Below, in pieces: positions 10,235-21,943 of a DNA stretch of 64,000 nucleotides. The stretch covers positions 1-64,000 of the forward strand of contig MEHQ01001759.1 in the NCBI GenBank assembly GCA_008828725.1, written 5' to 3'. How positions within the stretch are numbered: the first letter of the stretch is position 1; each line of letters begins with the position of its first letter. The notes beneath the pieces are model-generated. The model did not search any database, had not been told where the DNA came from, and saw only the letters and a program-made list of their open reading frames with translations. This stretch comes from Saccharina japonica. Lineage: Eukaryota > Sar > Phaeophyceae > Laminariales > Laminariaceae. The position numbers and the translations under genes were made by a program.

Positions 10235-11712
10235 TACAGCCGCTAAATCCGCCCTGCGAGGCAAAGTTTGAGAACCTGCCTCGCTCAAAAATGCACTTGA
10301 AAGCCTGTGGAAACCCACACAATTTGAAATTTCATCACAACAAGCCAACCACGCTGCCGCAGCGCTACTGCTGATGTACACACAACACCCATCAGCAGAG
10401 GCATACAGCTGGCACGCAGCCACATCGCTGGCGCTCATAGCATCAATGAAGCAGGTAGCTGGCAGTTGGCCGTTGTTCGAAGACGAACTCTCCGCGAACC
10501 AATAAATCGCAGCTCGGAAAGCAGCAGCCAGCAGCCACAGCAAGCCTTTACCCTTCCGTCTCTTTTCGCTCACACTTGACCAACGGTTTATATTATCTTC
10601 ATCAATAATAGAAAGAGAGATTTGTCCCTTCCACTTGATTCGATACCATTGGTTGCCTGCCGTATGATACAATATACCCTGCTCGCGCTTGGCACACCTC
10701 GTCCCACTCGACCTGAGTCCTCCATACTTAGGGCTCAGGTCCGGGTGGACCAGGGTGACAAGCGCGATATCGTGTTATCGTGAGTCAGCTTAACTTCGCC
10801 GGCTGGATAATGGGTACTGCGCCTGTACACAGGGCCTCTCTTTCTATACGTATGATACATAGATGCAGATAACGAAAAGCGCTGCCTCTCTTTCTGAACC
10901 ACTCTGTACCGAAATATAAGCCACATTTTGTAGATTAATAGTCATAAAAATGGTGTTTATTTTCGGAGAGAGTTGGACATTGAATGAAGATCACATAAAT
11001 AAACGTTGGCAGAGCGTGAGCGAAAAAGTAGACAGAAGGGTGAAGGCTTCCTGTGCTGCTGGCTGCTGTTTCCGAGTGTTTTATTAGATTGCCGCGAGAC
11101 CTGAGTCCTCCAAGCTTAGGCTCAGGTCCGGGTTGGACCAGAGGTGTCAAGCGCGAGCATCGTGTTATCGTGAGTCAGCGTACTTCGCCGCTGTGATAAT
11201 CGTACTGCTGCTGCTGTACAAGGGCCTCTCTTTATATACGGTACTGCTGCTGTACGAGTGCCTCTCTTTCTATACGTACGTAAAAATAAATAGATGCAGA
11301 TAATGAAAAGCGTCCCTACTCTTTCTATACATTGATGAAAAGATATAAAACCGTGGTCATATGTGAGCGAAAAGAGACGGAAGGGTGAAGGCTTGCTGTG
11401 CTGCTGGCTGCTGCTTCGAGTGTTTTATTGGTTCCGCGAGAGTTCGTACTTCGAATAACGGCCAACTGCCAACATACCTGCTTCAATTTGATGCTATGAG
11501 CGCACGCGATGTGGCTGCCGTGCCAGCTGTATGCCTCTGCTGATGGGTGTTGTGTGTACAGCAGCTGTAGCGCTGCGGCAGCGTGTTTGCTTGTGGTTGC
11601 TCAAGTTGTGATGAAATTCAAATTGTGTGGGTTTCCACAGGCTTTCAAGTGCATTTCTGAGCGAGGCAGGTTCTCAACTTTGCCTCGCAAGGCGGATTTA
11701 CGCGGCTGCATT
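10235..11712. repeat. Composite repeat with 350-base inverted arms
   Basis: 10235-10575 and 11362-11712 are inverted copies, sharing for example CTTGAAAGCCTGTGGAAACC and its reverse complement, and GTGAGCGAAAAGAGACGG. Inside, 10700-10930 and 11095-11330 are direct repeats (GACCTGAGTCCTCC, CATCGTGTTATCGTGAGTC). A further partial copy of the arm end lies at 11010-11085. This nested arrangement suggests successive insertions or a foldback element. No transposase is seen. Open frames across the arms are mirror images of each other and are not called as genes. Confidence 0.7.
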
Positions 11713-12036
11713 TATTATCTTCGCCCTTCCTTTCTCTCTCCTCCCTGTCGTAACTCAGATCCGGGGTCACAAAGTAGGCTCCTCTCCTCCTCCCCCACTA
11801 CGGTTCTTGCCTTGGCATTTTATCGCGAGAAGACTTCAGCCTTTCCTTCCCTCGTCGACTCGCACTCGATTGCTGCCTACCCACGCTACTATTAATTGGC
11901 GCTCTCAGCAGTTGATTCCGTTTTTTATTTATTTTTGCAAATAAACTCAAAAGTCCGACCCACGTGAGATTCGAACTCCAGACATCAACGTTCAGAAGCA
12001 TTCGAGGTTACCTCTAGACCATCGGGGCGACCGACT
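11713..12036 (-). mobile_element. tRNA-derived SINE, family 1
   Basis: Read on the minus strand, it begins GTCGCCCCGATGGTCTAGAG with a good polymerase III A box (TGGTCTAGAGG) and, about 35 bases on, a B box (GAGTTCGAATCTC). The region folds only imperfectly as a tRNA. A body shared with copies at 22.2, 43.0, 43.5, 45.8 and 57.4 kb follows, including CCCCGGATCTGAGTTACGAC. The A-rich tail seen in other copies is missing here. Confidence 0.75.
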
Positions 12037-12099
12037 TTACTTTTTTAACGGCTACCGGCTACCCATATATACTGCTCGTACTGCTGTATTCTCTTTCAT

Positions 12100-12310
12100 G
12101 CACCTGGATTGCTAGCAGGGTAGGTCTTGCCTGTCGTATATGGCATTGCATTGTCTGCTCTGCTTACTGCACTGAGCGTAGTATCTCTGTGTCGTAGTTT
12201 TGTGACCACAGAACTGGTACCTTTTTCAGGATGAACAATCGGCACGGACACTGGGTGTGCTGGATGTCCACGGGTAGAAAGGAAGGGGTAATGTGAACAA
12301 TACAAACACG
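12100..12310 (+). repeat. Dispersed repeat R (about 200 bp)
   Basis: Shared with 41330-41480 on the same strand and 46073-46270 inverted. Landmarks are GATTGCTAGCAGGGTAGGTC, GTGTCGTAGTTTTGTGACCA and the closing GGTTTAATGTGAAGA followed by an AC-rich tail in the other copies. The simple-sequence tail and variable 5' ends suggest a SINE-like retroelement, but no B box is evident. Confidence 0.6.
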
Positions 12311-12319
12311 CTGCTGTAT

Positions 12320-14570
12320 TGCTGAACACGATTTACACCTGGTCTGGCACACAACAGCAGTAGTAGGAGTATTCATCGCCCCCGTATCGGCTCGTCTTGA
12401 CGGAGATCGCCAAAAATACGGCGAGATCACAGTAGGTTTGTTCGCGTTCATTAGGAGCAAAGATGTCTGGAGACAGGACGTTCAAACCCTTAACAGACAG
12501 CAGCTTTGCCTTGACATGCCGTGACTGACACTAAACTATTACGTACCAGGCAGGTTTTAGCCTGGAACAGTTCGGCCTTACACCCTCGTCAGTGCATGTT
12601 TTGCCTTGCTTGGCATGTCTCCCGACATCTTTGATTTCGAGATTACGAGAGAGGGCGTCCGTAGTACGTCCGTAGTCCGAACGGCAGGACGGTGGAGTCA
12701 AGCACGTGCCTGCTGTGTTTGGTGTTTGGTGTATACATATCTCGTGAACCTCACGTCACCCGTGCTCGTACATACGAGGTATCATCGTACGTGCCTGGTC
12801 AGGGCCGATAGGTGCGAGATGTGATATGTTTATGAATACGTCAGCTGTGAGTTCGACTGGTTGAATATAGTTGACACCCAACTTTGTGAGTTTTTTTTAG
12901 TACGTCAGCTGTGAGTTCATCTGATTGAATAGTTGACACTCAACTTTGAAAGCTGTGTAGAACGTTTGTTATGTATCGTACATATACGAGTATGCCACTT
13001 TTTTTTTTAACTAAGAAACACGTCAGCTGAGAATATGACATTTTGGAGTATTGGAGTATTCATGTGTGATTCGTGACGTAGTAAGTACTCTGTACTTTAC
13101 ATAATATATATACGTATTATACCCTCGACTTTTGAAGTAGTTGCTACTCAGTTTTAGAGTAAGCCGTTTGAGCGTGTTTTGCAGTGGCCGTAAAACTGCC
13201 CGCTCAGGCGAACTTCTCAGACGTGCCCGCATAAAAATATGCTGTTTCTAATGAGGTGGCGTTTTGTGACGAAACCCTACGGTATTCGTTCCGGACGATG
13301 AGCATATTCAGGAAAACACATGTGGCAGGTCATCATGCCAATAATGCGGCTTCCAACCGCCAACATGATGAGCTATATCTGACTACAGCGTAAATGAGTG
13401 CATTGGGTTATAGTTCGTGTTTTAATGTTCTGTCCGATGCCTGCGAACCTGCAAAGTGTCCAAACTCACAAACTCGAGTCGATTACCTGGTCGGAGAGGT
13501 ACACAGCTCCTATCAATACTGCGTGTACAGTAGTATCATGATCTCGATGGCGGTTAACAGTATACACGGAACGCTGTAAGACACGTACATCGTATGTGTC
13601 AACACATTTACCAGGTATCTGTTATCGAAATCAGTGCAACGCACGGTAGACTTTGAACCCTTTTGTTCGTCTTTCAAAGGGCAGTCGTTACAACGTATGT
13701 ATTTAGTGTGTTGAAATGGGTCATTGATGCTACCCAACTGACGTTTTGTAATTTCAGAGTCTCGCTGGCTCTCTGGTATTCACACCAGAGAGTAATGGTT
13801 AAAATACGTGAGGACTTGTCTACATGCCCATGGACGCCGTCAATGCGCGGGCCTGAATGTGTTTGGTATTTAAGTTTCACCAGTTTCGGCATTAAATTGA
13901 TTATTTTAGCGCACAAATGCATTATTGTATAATATGTGTTTACACATCTATCTGTTGTCGAAAGCAGTGCAACGCACGGTAGACTTTGAACCCTTCTGTT
14001 CGTCTTTCAAAAGGCAGTCGTTATTAACCCATTATCTGACTTAGTACCTGACTTAGCAAGCTCAATAGTTAAAGAGGACACGGGTAGCTACGGCATTTCA
14101 CTGCGCAGTAAACTTCAAGTTACAGGAGATCACCCCCCAGGGCAGGATTTCAAAGTATGAAGTGATTTTGTTTTGCGGAAATAGCTTTATTTGCAGACGC
14201 GGCTTCCATTCAGGGGGAGTGTTGAGAAATACGCGTCATCAGAACGTATTGTCGTACTTAATGTCCAGTAGCGACTGCAGTGCAGCAACCTATCAGGCAA
14301 TGCTCAGTAGCATAATTATCTACTGGTGAACGAGCAAAATAAGCATCGCAGTCAGCGCTGTGGGAACACGACCTGTATACGAGCAGTTATGAGTCGGAAC
14401 TACATGGTACACGTACGATAATATATATATGGTACAGTCAGGTTCAATGTATGCACTGCAATAGCCACCCCATACGTACAAGCTGGTTGTGAGAAGGGGA
14501 TATCTTGAGTTGATCATCGGGGCGTTGGAGTAACTAAGCTTCCACGGTCAAGATTCAGGGAACGTTGTAT
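12320..14570. other. Repeat-bearing intergenic sequence; no gene recognised
   Basis: 12840-12990 contains two tandem copies of a unit with CGTCAGCTGTGAGTTC and TTGACACTCAACTTTG, and a third copy is at 21828-21905. 13615-13690 and 13955-14030 are direct repeats of about 75 bases (GCAACGCACGGTAGACTTTG, GTTCGTCTTTCAAA) that flank about 265 bases of unique sequence. The short open frames show no domain. Confidence 0.5.
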
Positions 14571-14577
14571 GTAGTAG

Positions 14578-15051
14578 GTGGATCACTTCAACATCCCCGT
14601 AGGATGTGATCTACGTAGTCGGCGATCTGAGTTGATCGAGGACGGTCGTGGAAGCACCCACCCCACATTCTTGTGTCTCTCGTCCTGTTTCTCCATCTAT
14701 CTCTTATTCTGCCTTTCAGCCCACAAGCGGCACACCTTTCAACACGAAACATATTATATGCTTTTCAAACGCCAGCCAGGTGTTTTGAAAAACGAACAGA
14801 CAGAGCAGAAAGCGTGCGCTACCACCTGCCAACCTGCCGAGGGCATACCAACCATATACTACCCGAATATGCTGTATGAGATAATAATTATATGTGGTGA
14901 CCTCGTAAATGCAGTGAATTTTTGCCTTGTCAAATACCCGTATAAACACAGAGCACGCCACAACAACAATGTTATAAGATTGGGTGAGACACAGAGTATC
15001 CCCTTACAGGTTTGTCTATTAAGCATCCTCGGTGTTACTTACTTTCCGTAG
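14578..15051 (+). CDS. Open frame of 157 codons, doubtful gene
   Basis: The frame opens with GTG (14578), not ATG, and ends at TAG (15049-15051). The middle is hydrophobic (about residues 30-48, LCLSSCFSIYLLFCLS), with no cleavage site or domain that I recognise. An overlapping shorter frame lies on the same strand and another on the opposite strand. There is no splice context. Chance is a fair explanation. Confidence 0.12.
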   Translation: MDHFNIPVGCDLRSRRSELIEDGRGSTHPTFLCLSSCFSIYLLFCLSAHKRHTFQHETYYMLFKRQPGVLKNEQTEQKACATTCQPAEGIPTIYYPNMLYEIIIICGDLVNAVNFCLVKYPYKHRARHNNNVIRLGETQSIPLQVCLLSILGVTYFP

Positions 15052-15059
15052 AGTCAAGC

Positions 15060-15725
15060 GTAGAAGAGAAGCAGCGTTTATTGATCCCCGCGGCAGATGA
15101 CATCTGCACATCTGCCTCGATAGGCTTCAAGTATAGCCCTCAGATCTTACCAATACTCCGAATACGAATGAATGCCATCCAAGTTATACGAAAACGGACC
15201 AATTACCTACACAGAGGTGATTACCGCGCCTTCCTAGCCCATACCATTGCAACAATAACAACATCAACAACAACAACCTAACAGCAGCAGCACTCAATAC
15301 AGCCGAACATTGACTTGGAGGTAAGCCATCTAGAACAGCACCCACGGTTTCGGGGGAGGGGGGTTGAAGAAATTAATGTGTGCGGAATACGCGTTGTTGG
15401 TGTTTTTGGTATCACTTGGATACACAGAGGAACTACTGGAGATACGGTAGGGGGAGTAATTCGTATTTCCATCAGCTAGCTGCCTAGAGGCACGCGGCCG
15501 AGTGACTACTACTCTTCTCATGCTTTCCAGCCTTTGGCTGGTTCGCCTTTGCCCCCCCCCCCCCCTCCCCCGCCACCCTATCTATATCGAACCAGTCGAG
15601 GGCGCCCGCTCTTCAGAAACCCGGTCGTGAAACACGAAAGGAGGAGAGATCGATTTATCACGATAACTGTTTTTGTTTGGTCCGAAGAAACGGTACTCCG
15701 GCTCGAGTGGTCACACGCGCATACT
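15060..15725. other. Simple-sequence region
   Basis: Holds short CAA/ACA runs at 15247-15280, a C run at 15551-15566 and GC-rich sequence. No gene is recognised. Confidence 0.4.
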
Positions 15726-15727
15726 GA

Positions 15728-15990
15728 GGTATGCTACGATAGAGGAGGTGCACCTTATTATTTTTTCTGGGGCTCCTGACTTGAAGAGCTCAATACACGC
15801 CCATAATAAACTGATTTTAGCAAAATTAGGAAAGGGAACCGAACAAACCGTCCAATCAATGGTCTTTCGGTATACGGTGGAATAATATTGCCAAAGAAGA
15901 CGCGCATTTCGACGAATTAGGGTTAAGGTAAGGACCTCTGGCATTCACAAAAAAAAACTATCGAAAAGTGCTACCTCTATCGTAGCATGC
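15728..15990 (+). mobile_element. MITE family A copy
   Basis: Ends carry ATGCTACGATAGAGG and CTACCTCTATCGTAGCATG. The left part has the family landmarks GAGGTGCACC and CTGACTTGAAGAGCTC. The middle has diverged. The outermost bases are worn, so the limits are approximate. Confidence 0.6.
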
Positions 15991-16077
15991 CTCTACTACC
16001 ATATATAATATATAGGGGTGTACAGGAATTCGACGTGAGCCCCCACGAGAGAAGAGGGGGTTGTGGCCTTCTCGCGA

Positions 16078-16324
16078 GACGCATGCTACGATAGAGGTGC
16101 GTCATGTTTTTTCTGAGTTCCTCACTTAAGGAGCGCCATACCTCACCGAAAACCTGATTTTGGAGGAAAATAAAAGTGCTGCCGGATGAGAAATACCATG
16201 ACCGACGTATACGCTGAAACATTATTCGTCGCAAAAATGAAAGTCCGACGAAGTTCGGTTAAGGAGCCCGATCGTTCAGAAAACGATTCAGCCCAAAAGT
16301 GCTACCTCTACCGTAGCACGCGTC
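16078..16324 (+). mobile_element. MITE family A copy with exact 4-bp target duplication GCGA
   Basis: The 247-base element begins GACGCATGCTACGATAGAGG and ends CTACCGTAGCACGCGTC. It is flanked by GCGA on both sides (16074-16077 and 16325-16328). Internal landmarks are CTCACTTAAGGAGCG, GATTTTGGAGGAAAA and GTTAAGGAGCCCGATCG. No coding capacity. Confidence 0.9.
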
Positions 16325-16329
16325 GCGAT

Positions 16330-18120
16330 CAAGATGCGGGGCACGAACCGTACAGTGGGGGGCGGGGGGGCAGTTAGAAGAGCCCTCCTAGTGACGACGG
16401 GTCTGAGTCGCTACTATTAATAGGATACCATGCAGAGAGAAAACATAAATAAGGGCGACGATGATTCATGGGATGGAGAAATAATGGGAAAACGTACGTA
16501 CGTAGCGCTTTTCGTCCAAAACAAATATTTATATATATATATATTGCCGACACGGGCTTCTCGGCTGGGTTACTATTATTATACACTTTGAATATATATC
16601 AGGGGGACAGCAGTAAGTAGGACCTATGTTATGCCCAAACAATAACTTTGATTTCCCTTTTTTTATGAATGACATTTGGTCCCTACCAGGGATTATGTAA
16701 TATGGTTTCCTGCAAGTGTTTTGGCCCTCTCGTACGAGAATGCTCACAGTTTGGGGGAGACGCTTAGAAACCAGGATTAAGAAAGCATGCTCAGCCGAGC
16801 GAGCGCTACACTAAATGCTATATATATATATATCAAGCAAAATGCGCGAGGTTGTTGAAGGATGATGTTGTAACAATAAGGTTTATGTTTCAGATTTGAT
16901 TGGTGAAACGTCGGCTAGCGGCCGATAACGCCATTCGTAAGAGGGGCTGCATACTCGTATATTGTTACACGTTTGCCAAGTATTCAGGGATGATTGATAT
17001 AGATAGGTATATATGTGTGGATGGTATGACTGAACTATGGGCTGCAGTTTGTCAGATGGCAAATGGAATAACAATAAGGTTCTGCTGCTGTAGTATGTCT
17101 AGCTCAAGTTAGTAGTAGGTGTTATTTATTGCTGGCGGGTCCATACTTTGCTTATATATACCTGGTATATATACCCAGTATTAATAGTACAGAAGTGTGG
17201 TTGAACTCCAATTCTTTTGCGTTTAGCAAAAATAATAATACATGTAGCATTCATTCGGTATGTGTACAGTGCAAAACACCTAATATGAGGGTGTGATTTC
17301 TACACTAACTTCAAGGTAACCATTTCGAAATTTTTACTTTAATCTAAATATCAGCCTGGCTTTCTTACTATAATGGCGTGTTTCTTATGAGCTGTGTCCT
17401 GTACTGTACCTCGGTCATGCGTTTATTGCTCGACCGTTTTCACTTTGAAATCACGTCGATGCTCAGGATATTGGGCCTATAGGGGAAAATCTACAATGCT
17501 ATTCCACTCACAGTCGGCGCTGTGACTTGGTTATCTAGTAGGTTATCCCTTTTGACGAGCGAAACATAGTATATATCGTATGTAGTGTCCCATAACACAT
17601 ATCGGTTCTACAATGATATTCCACTCACAGTCGGCGCTGTGACTTGGTTATCTAGTAGGTTATCCCTTTTGACGAGTGAAACATAGTATATATCGTATGT
17701 AGTGTCCCATAACACATACCGGTATGTACCTGGTGATATAATGGGCCGAAGGTGAAAGGGATAGTGTATGCCTTTCTATCTTTAAGTCGGCTTTTCCCTG
17801 ATTGTCTATCGCATATATCGTGTAGGTCATCCCTCTTGGCCACAATGCGTAGGGACCTTGGACACAACTTAAGGTGTAAATATACACAATACGAGTAGGT
17901 GATAACAAGAAGGAAGAAAGGCAGCACAGCAAATACACGTAGGGAACAAACAGCGCTCAAGCCAGAAATAGGTACCAAAGGGAGTGGATTTCGTGCAGAG
18001 GTTTGTTTTTCCTCCGTGTCCGTGGTTTTTATTTCCGAGTGATGTGAGTGGTCAACGTTGTGAAGTTTACGCTACGCATTGATTGTTGGATGGCAAGTAT
18101 ACTAATGATACACAGCACTG
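16330..18120. other. Intergenic sequence with a two-copy tandem repeat; no gene
   Basis: Contains short TA runs (16527-16546, 16818-16834) and a tandem repeat of period 117 at 17491-17607 and 17608-17724 (TTCCACTCACAGTCGGC, GTTATCTAGTAGGTTATCCC). A 60-base segment at 17345-17405 resembles 47608-47670. No gene is recognised. Confidence 0.5.
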
Positions 18121-18131
18121 TCGTATGAGGA

Positions 18132-18414
18132 AACGCGTGCTACGATAGAGGGCGCATGCTACGATAGAAGAGGTGCACCATGTTTTTTCTGAGCTCCTCA
18201 CTTAAGGAGCGTCATACCTCACCGAAAAAAAAACGATTTTGGAGGAAAATGAAAGTGCTGCCGGATGATAAATCTCAATGATCATGACCGAAGTACTTCT
18301 GAAACATATTTCGTCACAAGAATGAAAGTCCGACGAATTTGGGTTAAGGAGCCCGATCGTTCAGAAAACGATCCAGCCAAAAAAGAGCTACCTCTACCGT
18401 ACGTAGCACGCATC
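18132..18414 (+). mobile_element. MITE family A copy with doubled left end
   Basis: The left end carries GCGTGCTACGATAGAGG and again GCATGCTACGATAGAAG, then the standard interior and the right end CTACCTCTACCGTACGTAGC. No clean target duplication is seen. Confidence 0.75.
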
Positions 18415-18681
18415 AGAGGTAGCACGTTTCGGCTGAATTGTTTCTCTGAAATGGTCGGGCTCTTTAATCCAAAATCGCCGTACCTTCATCGTTGTGTTGC
18501 AATAGTTTTCATACTACAGCTTATTCTGTACTTAGGGTTGTGGGCTTGTTCATCGAGTACCCCTTTTTTTGTTTTCCTCCATGCTCTGTTTTTCGGCGAG
18601 TGAGGTATGCAGCTCCCCAAGCGTCATCCACCCTCAGAAGAAACGTGGGGCACCTGCATGCAGGCTACCGTAGCATGCGTA
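18415..18681 (-). mobile_element. MITE family A copy, inverted and directly abutting the previous copy
   Basis: Reads as the reverse complement of the family (GGCTGAATTGTTTC, CAAAATCGCCG, TTTTCCTCC, ending CTACCGTAGCATGCG). Two copies back to back suggest insertion of one at the edge of the other. Confidence 0.65.
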
Positions 18682-18689
18682 TGGAGCCC

Positions 18690-19232
18690 CTCTTGTCCGG
18701 TGCCTCACGAATAACGAGAGTACACCCCTACGCGTCTGCTGCACTACTACGTATTATTATTCCCCGACTACTACTGCTGCTGTAGATTCCAAGCAATATG
18801 AATAGTGAATCATAGATAGCCTGTCTGTGCTCAGTGGCGGCAAAACAGCAAGAACTTGAGCGTTGACGGCGAGTTGACGATTCTTAATGTGTACGCACGC
18901 ATGCATGTGTGTACCGCGGCGGGCGCCTTCTGCATCAAAACCCTTAAAAAAACGAGATGGGAATGGACGGGCAATCAGCAACGCAACAAACAGTTTTCTT
19001 TCTTTTTTGAATGCGACAAGGTACACACTACTAATAGTAGTGCCGCCGGTCGAACAATTGGAACGAGCGGCCGAACAAGAGCAATAAAACACATCGACTT
19101 CCGGCCAACATTTATACCCAGGGGCGGTAAAAGTAGCCGGAGCTAGCAGCTATCGAACAAGAGCAATAATACCCATCGACTTCCGGCCAAACTTTATACC
19201 CACAGGGGCGGTGAAAGTAGCCGGAGCTAGCA
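18690..19232. repeat. Intergenic sequence ending in a 79-base tandem duplication
   Basis: 19075-19153 and 19154-19232 are near-identical (AACAAGAGCAATA, CATCGACTTCCGGCC, AGTAGCCGGAGCTAGCAGCT). The stretch before it, 18690-19070, shows nothing recognisable. Confidence 0.6.
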
Positions 19233-19236
19233 GCTG

Positions 19237-19347
19237 TTACGAGGGGCTATAGTAAACAGGACCAACTACCTGGCAGTAAAAACAGGTATACATAATAGAG
19301 GTTTGGATGTCTACCGTAGGTGCTATTCACTATGGTCCCCCGGTATA
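19237..19347. mobile_element. MITE family B copy (about 110 bp)
   Basis: Inverted ends approximately TACGAGGGGCTATAGTAAAC and CACTATGGTCCCCCGGTA enclose an AGGTATA-containing centre. Relatives lie at 23505-23606 and 47228-47337. Confidence 0.6.
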
Positions 19348-19869
19348 GTGTACACACCCCCCTTTCTTGCATAATTAATACTACGTGTGGCCGGTATGTA
19401 TAGTCGTTCCAGTGTACCAGGTTCTTATTAATAGCAAGAAACAGTAGTGACGCGTACTATGTGCAGGTCGCACCTGCAATTGGTTTTGTGCAGGATGCCG
19501 GTTTTAGAATGGGTGAGGCTGGCCTTTTGGGCCGCATGTTTTGTTTTTGGAAAAACGTCATCAAAACACGCGGCGGAGCCGCGTGGCTGGCTCTGCCGAC
19601 TTCGTGCTCCCCAAGGGGTTGGGGTTGGCGTTCGGGCTAGGGTTAGGGTTGTGTCTGGGGTTGGCTTGGTCTGGGTCGACGGGCAAGGATGAAATTGGCC
19701 ACACACACAGCCTGCACAAACAATTTGCAGGTGTAACCTGCACGTACGCACGCCAGCAATAATAGTGGGTTCTGCTGTTGTTACAGGAGCGTTCGGGTCT
19801 CCACGAAGAAGATGATCCATCCAAGCACGTATTGTATGTATGCACATTACGTATTATATCAATACATAC

Positions 19870-19905
19870 CTTGATCTTCTTTGGTTCGGAAGCTTTCCTC
19901 GGCAT
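19870..19905 (-). CDS. Possible first exon of an unknown gene
   Basis: A 12-codon frame MPRKASEPKKIK starts at 19905 and ends at a consensus-like donor (AAG then GTATGT). The basic, lysine-rich start could suit a nuclear protein, but no continuation was found. Very weak. Confidence 0.15.
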
Positions 19906-19929
19906 ATCTTGGTACCTCACAGCCACTCT

Positions 19930-20870
19930 CAGCCTCTAATTGCCGAAGCAGAAGTTACTTGCCTTGCGGAGGTTCTCGAGTTTCCTAGGTTTCTGTGTTT
20001 TTATTTCTAAAATTGCAATTTCAACTTTTTTACAAAATATTTTTTGATACGATGTACTTGATTTTTTTTTAAACATTTCCGGTTTTGGGTTCGTGCGTGT
20101 ACCCAGTGAGCACGACAGCGCGTGCGAGCCCGGCACCACCGCGGGTATATAGGAGGGCGCTGGCCAGTAGAGGGGGGGGTCAGAAGGAGGAGCGCGGTCG
20201 TTTTTTTCGTGGCTAGGCGTGGCGTGTCCATCGAGACACGAGGGGAGCATGAAGGTCCTCGCTGTTGCTGCTGCTGTAATGAATCCAGCATGTATGTCCG
20301 AAATTATAAGGATTTTTCGTCTGTAATAAAAGAACATTCAAGCCAAGTTCAAGCGGTGCGTTATTTGTCGAAAAACTATTATTTATATTACTGCTGCTGC
20401 TGCTGTTGTTGTACTACCACACTTAGTAGTCACGAAAAAGGCACACATCACACCCCCAGCAGGCAGCGCAGCGCCGTGCTGCGAGCCAGGTTGCTGTGCT
20501 TTTTCTTTCTTCCGAACATACATACAGCTCTGTTGTCCTGGGGCGTGGAGCTCTATATCTATCTATACTACGAGTACTGCTGTATGCATTTGCAAGTCGC
20601 CTGTACGTTTGTTTGTTCTTTGTGTGTGTGTGTGTTTTTTTTTTGTGTCGTACTGCTGTCGTCGTACACAGACAGGTATGATAGTTGATTTACCACAGAA
20701 TATATGCCACATACGATACCAGTACTCCTGCATCACAATACAACAGCGGTAGACGGGTACTGTACGTTCAGTTGCGTACAGCTAGTAAGTGTTTCGCTGC
20801 ATTGCACCATGAATCTCTTTGGCCTTTTCAAGTTGGTCTTTACACATCGTGGACCTCTTCTGCCCCTTTT
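19930..20870. other. No gene recognised; CAG/CTG-rich stretch
   Basis: Contains GCTGCTGCTG runs (20262-20277 and 20390-20410) and a GT run (20625-20636). The 188-codon open frame at 20122-20688 crosses these runs, starts without context and has no domain. Confidence 0.4.
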
Positions 20871-20877
20871 CTTAAGT

Positions 20878-21140
20878 TGCGCGAGCGTAGCGGGCGGCTG
20901 TCCCTCGGAGCGAAGCTTTGCTTTCTTCGCGATGTTTTTTCGTGTTGGAAGATAAAAAAATCACCAGTATTATTGTTTCTGTCCTGTATTTGCCGTCATA
21001 CATGTGGAGCTCTTGGCATTATCAAGTCGCCAGTTGCAAAAACATTACATGTTCCTCTTTTACGCTTTTCATATTTGGTTCTATTCTTCCTTCCGCGAGC
21101 GTAGCGGGCGGCGTTAGCCGCCCGCGCAGCGGAGCCCTTG
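20878..21140. repeat. Two GC-rich self-complementary elements
   Basis: At 20880-20935 and 21093-21135 the motif GCGAGCGTAGCGGGCGGC appears twice. The second copy continues as GCGGGCGGCGTTAGCCGCCC, a strong stem with a four-base loop. Similar short hairpins lie at 19570-19584 and in 40.3-40.8 kb. The style resembles dispersed GC hairpins of some algal organelle genomes, so an organelle-derived insertion is one possibility. Confidence 0.5.
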
Positions 21141-21332
21141 TAGACACTTACGAATATTTGTAGGTCGAATACTAGTATTGCTTCGTATTGCTACATATGA
21201 TATAATAACCAGGATATTATTAATAATAGCTGATCGCCGAGGAAGCGAAAATGACAGATAGATGCAATTACAAGTCCTTCGTATTAATGTTTTGGCGCTA
21301 CTGTGGTGATGGTGGCTGGTGGTGGACGAGTG

Positions 21333-21805
21333 TTACGGTAGAGGTATATAGCACGTTTTGAACGAAACGTTTTCTGAACGATCCGTCTCCTTAGGGCCCA
21401 TATTAACGAAAAATAAATTCAATTTGGAAAAAAACAAAAATTCAAATTCGCTTTTCATTGGTCAACACACGCATTCGCTTTTAATTGGTCAACACACGCA
21501 CCAGCACCAAATTAAGATTAGGATCTTGGGGTATAATCTTGGGTGGTGGTGCGGGTTCTGACCAATGAAAAGCGGATTTTTGTTTTTTTTTTCCAAATTG
21601 ATTTTTTTTTCTTTGTTAAAACGGGCCCTACTTAACCCAAAATCGTCGTACTTTCAGTCTTGTGTCGCAATATGTTGAATAGTAGACTCAGGTCATGGAA
21701 GTTTTCGTCGGGTAGCACTTTCATTTTCCTCCAAAACCAATTTTTTTGTTTGGCGTACGAAGCTTCTCAAGTGAGGACCTGAGAAAATCACGACAGGCAC
21801 CCCTC
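21333..21805 (-). mobile_element. MITE family A copy interrupted by a family C element
   Basis: The left flank up to 21391 (TTACGGTAGAGG ... CTGAACGATCCGTCTCCT) and the right flank from 21631 (CTTAACCCAAAATCGTCG ... TTTTCCTCC) join to give the normal family A interior. The insert is 21392-21630. Confidence 0.75.
21392..21630. mobile_element. MITE family C copy, nested in family A
   Basis: Ends are TAGGGCCCATATTAACGAAA and its approximate inverse GTTAAAACGGGCCCTA, 239 bases apart. Flanking CT on both sides (21390-21391, 21631-21632) fits a 2-bp duplication; CTTA with asymmetric ends is an alternative. The interior has inverted TTTTCATTGGTCA / TGACCAATGAAAA. Partial copies are at 25824-25890 and 26498-26653. 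Confidence 0.75.
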
Positions 21806-21943
21806 CTATTAAATAAAATTAGTATAAATACGTCAGTCAGCTGTGCGTTCAACCGATTGAATAGTAGATACTCAACTTTGCGAGCTGCGTAGAATTTCGG
21901 TTCTATTATATGTGTTAGTAGTAGTACTCGTATGCGTCGGACG

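Noticed and set aside
11964-12036. Genuine tRNA gene
   Set aside because: A and B boxes are present, but the acceptor and anticodon stems do not pair, and the segment is joined to the SINE body found in five other places.
19636-19652. Telomere-like GGGTTAGGGTT motif
   Set aside because: Only one or two units in a degenerate GGGTTNG stretch, far too short for an interstitial telomere array.
20122-20688. 188-codon plus-strand open frame rich in Cys
   Set aside because: The Cys run comes from CTG/TGC repeats. There is no domain and no start context.
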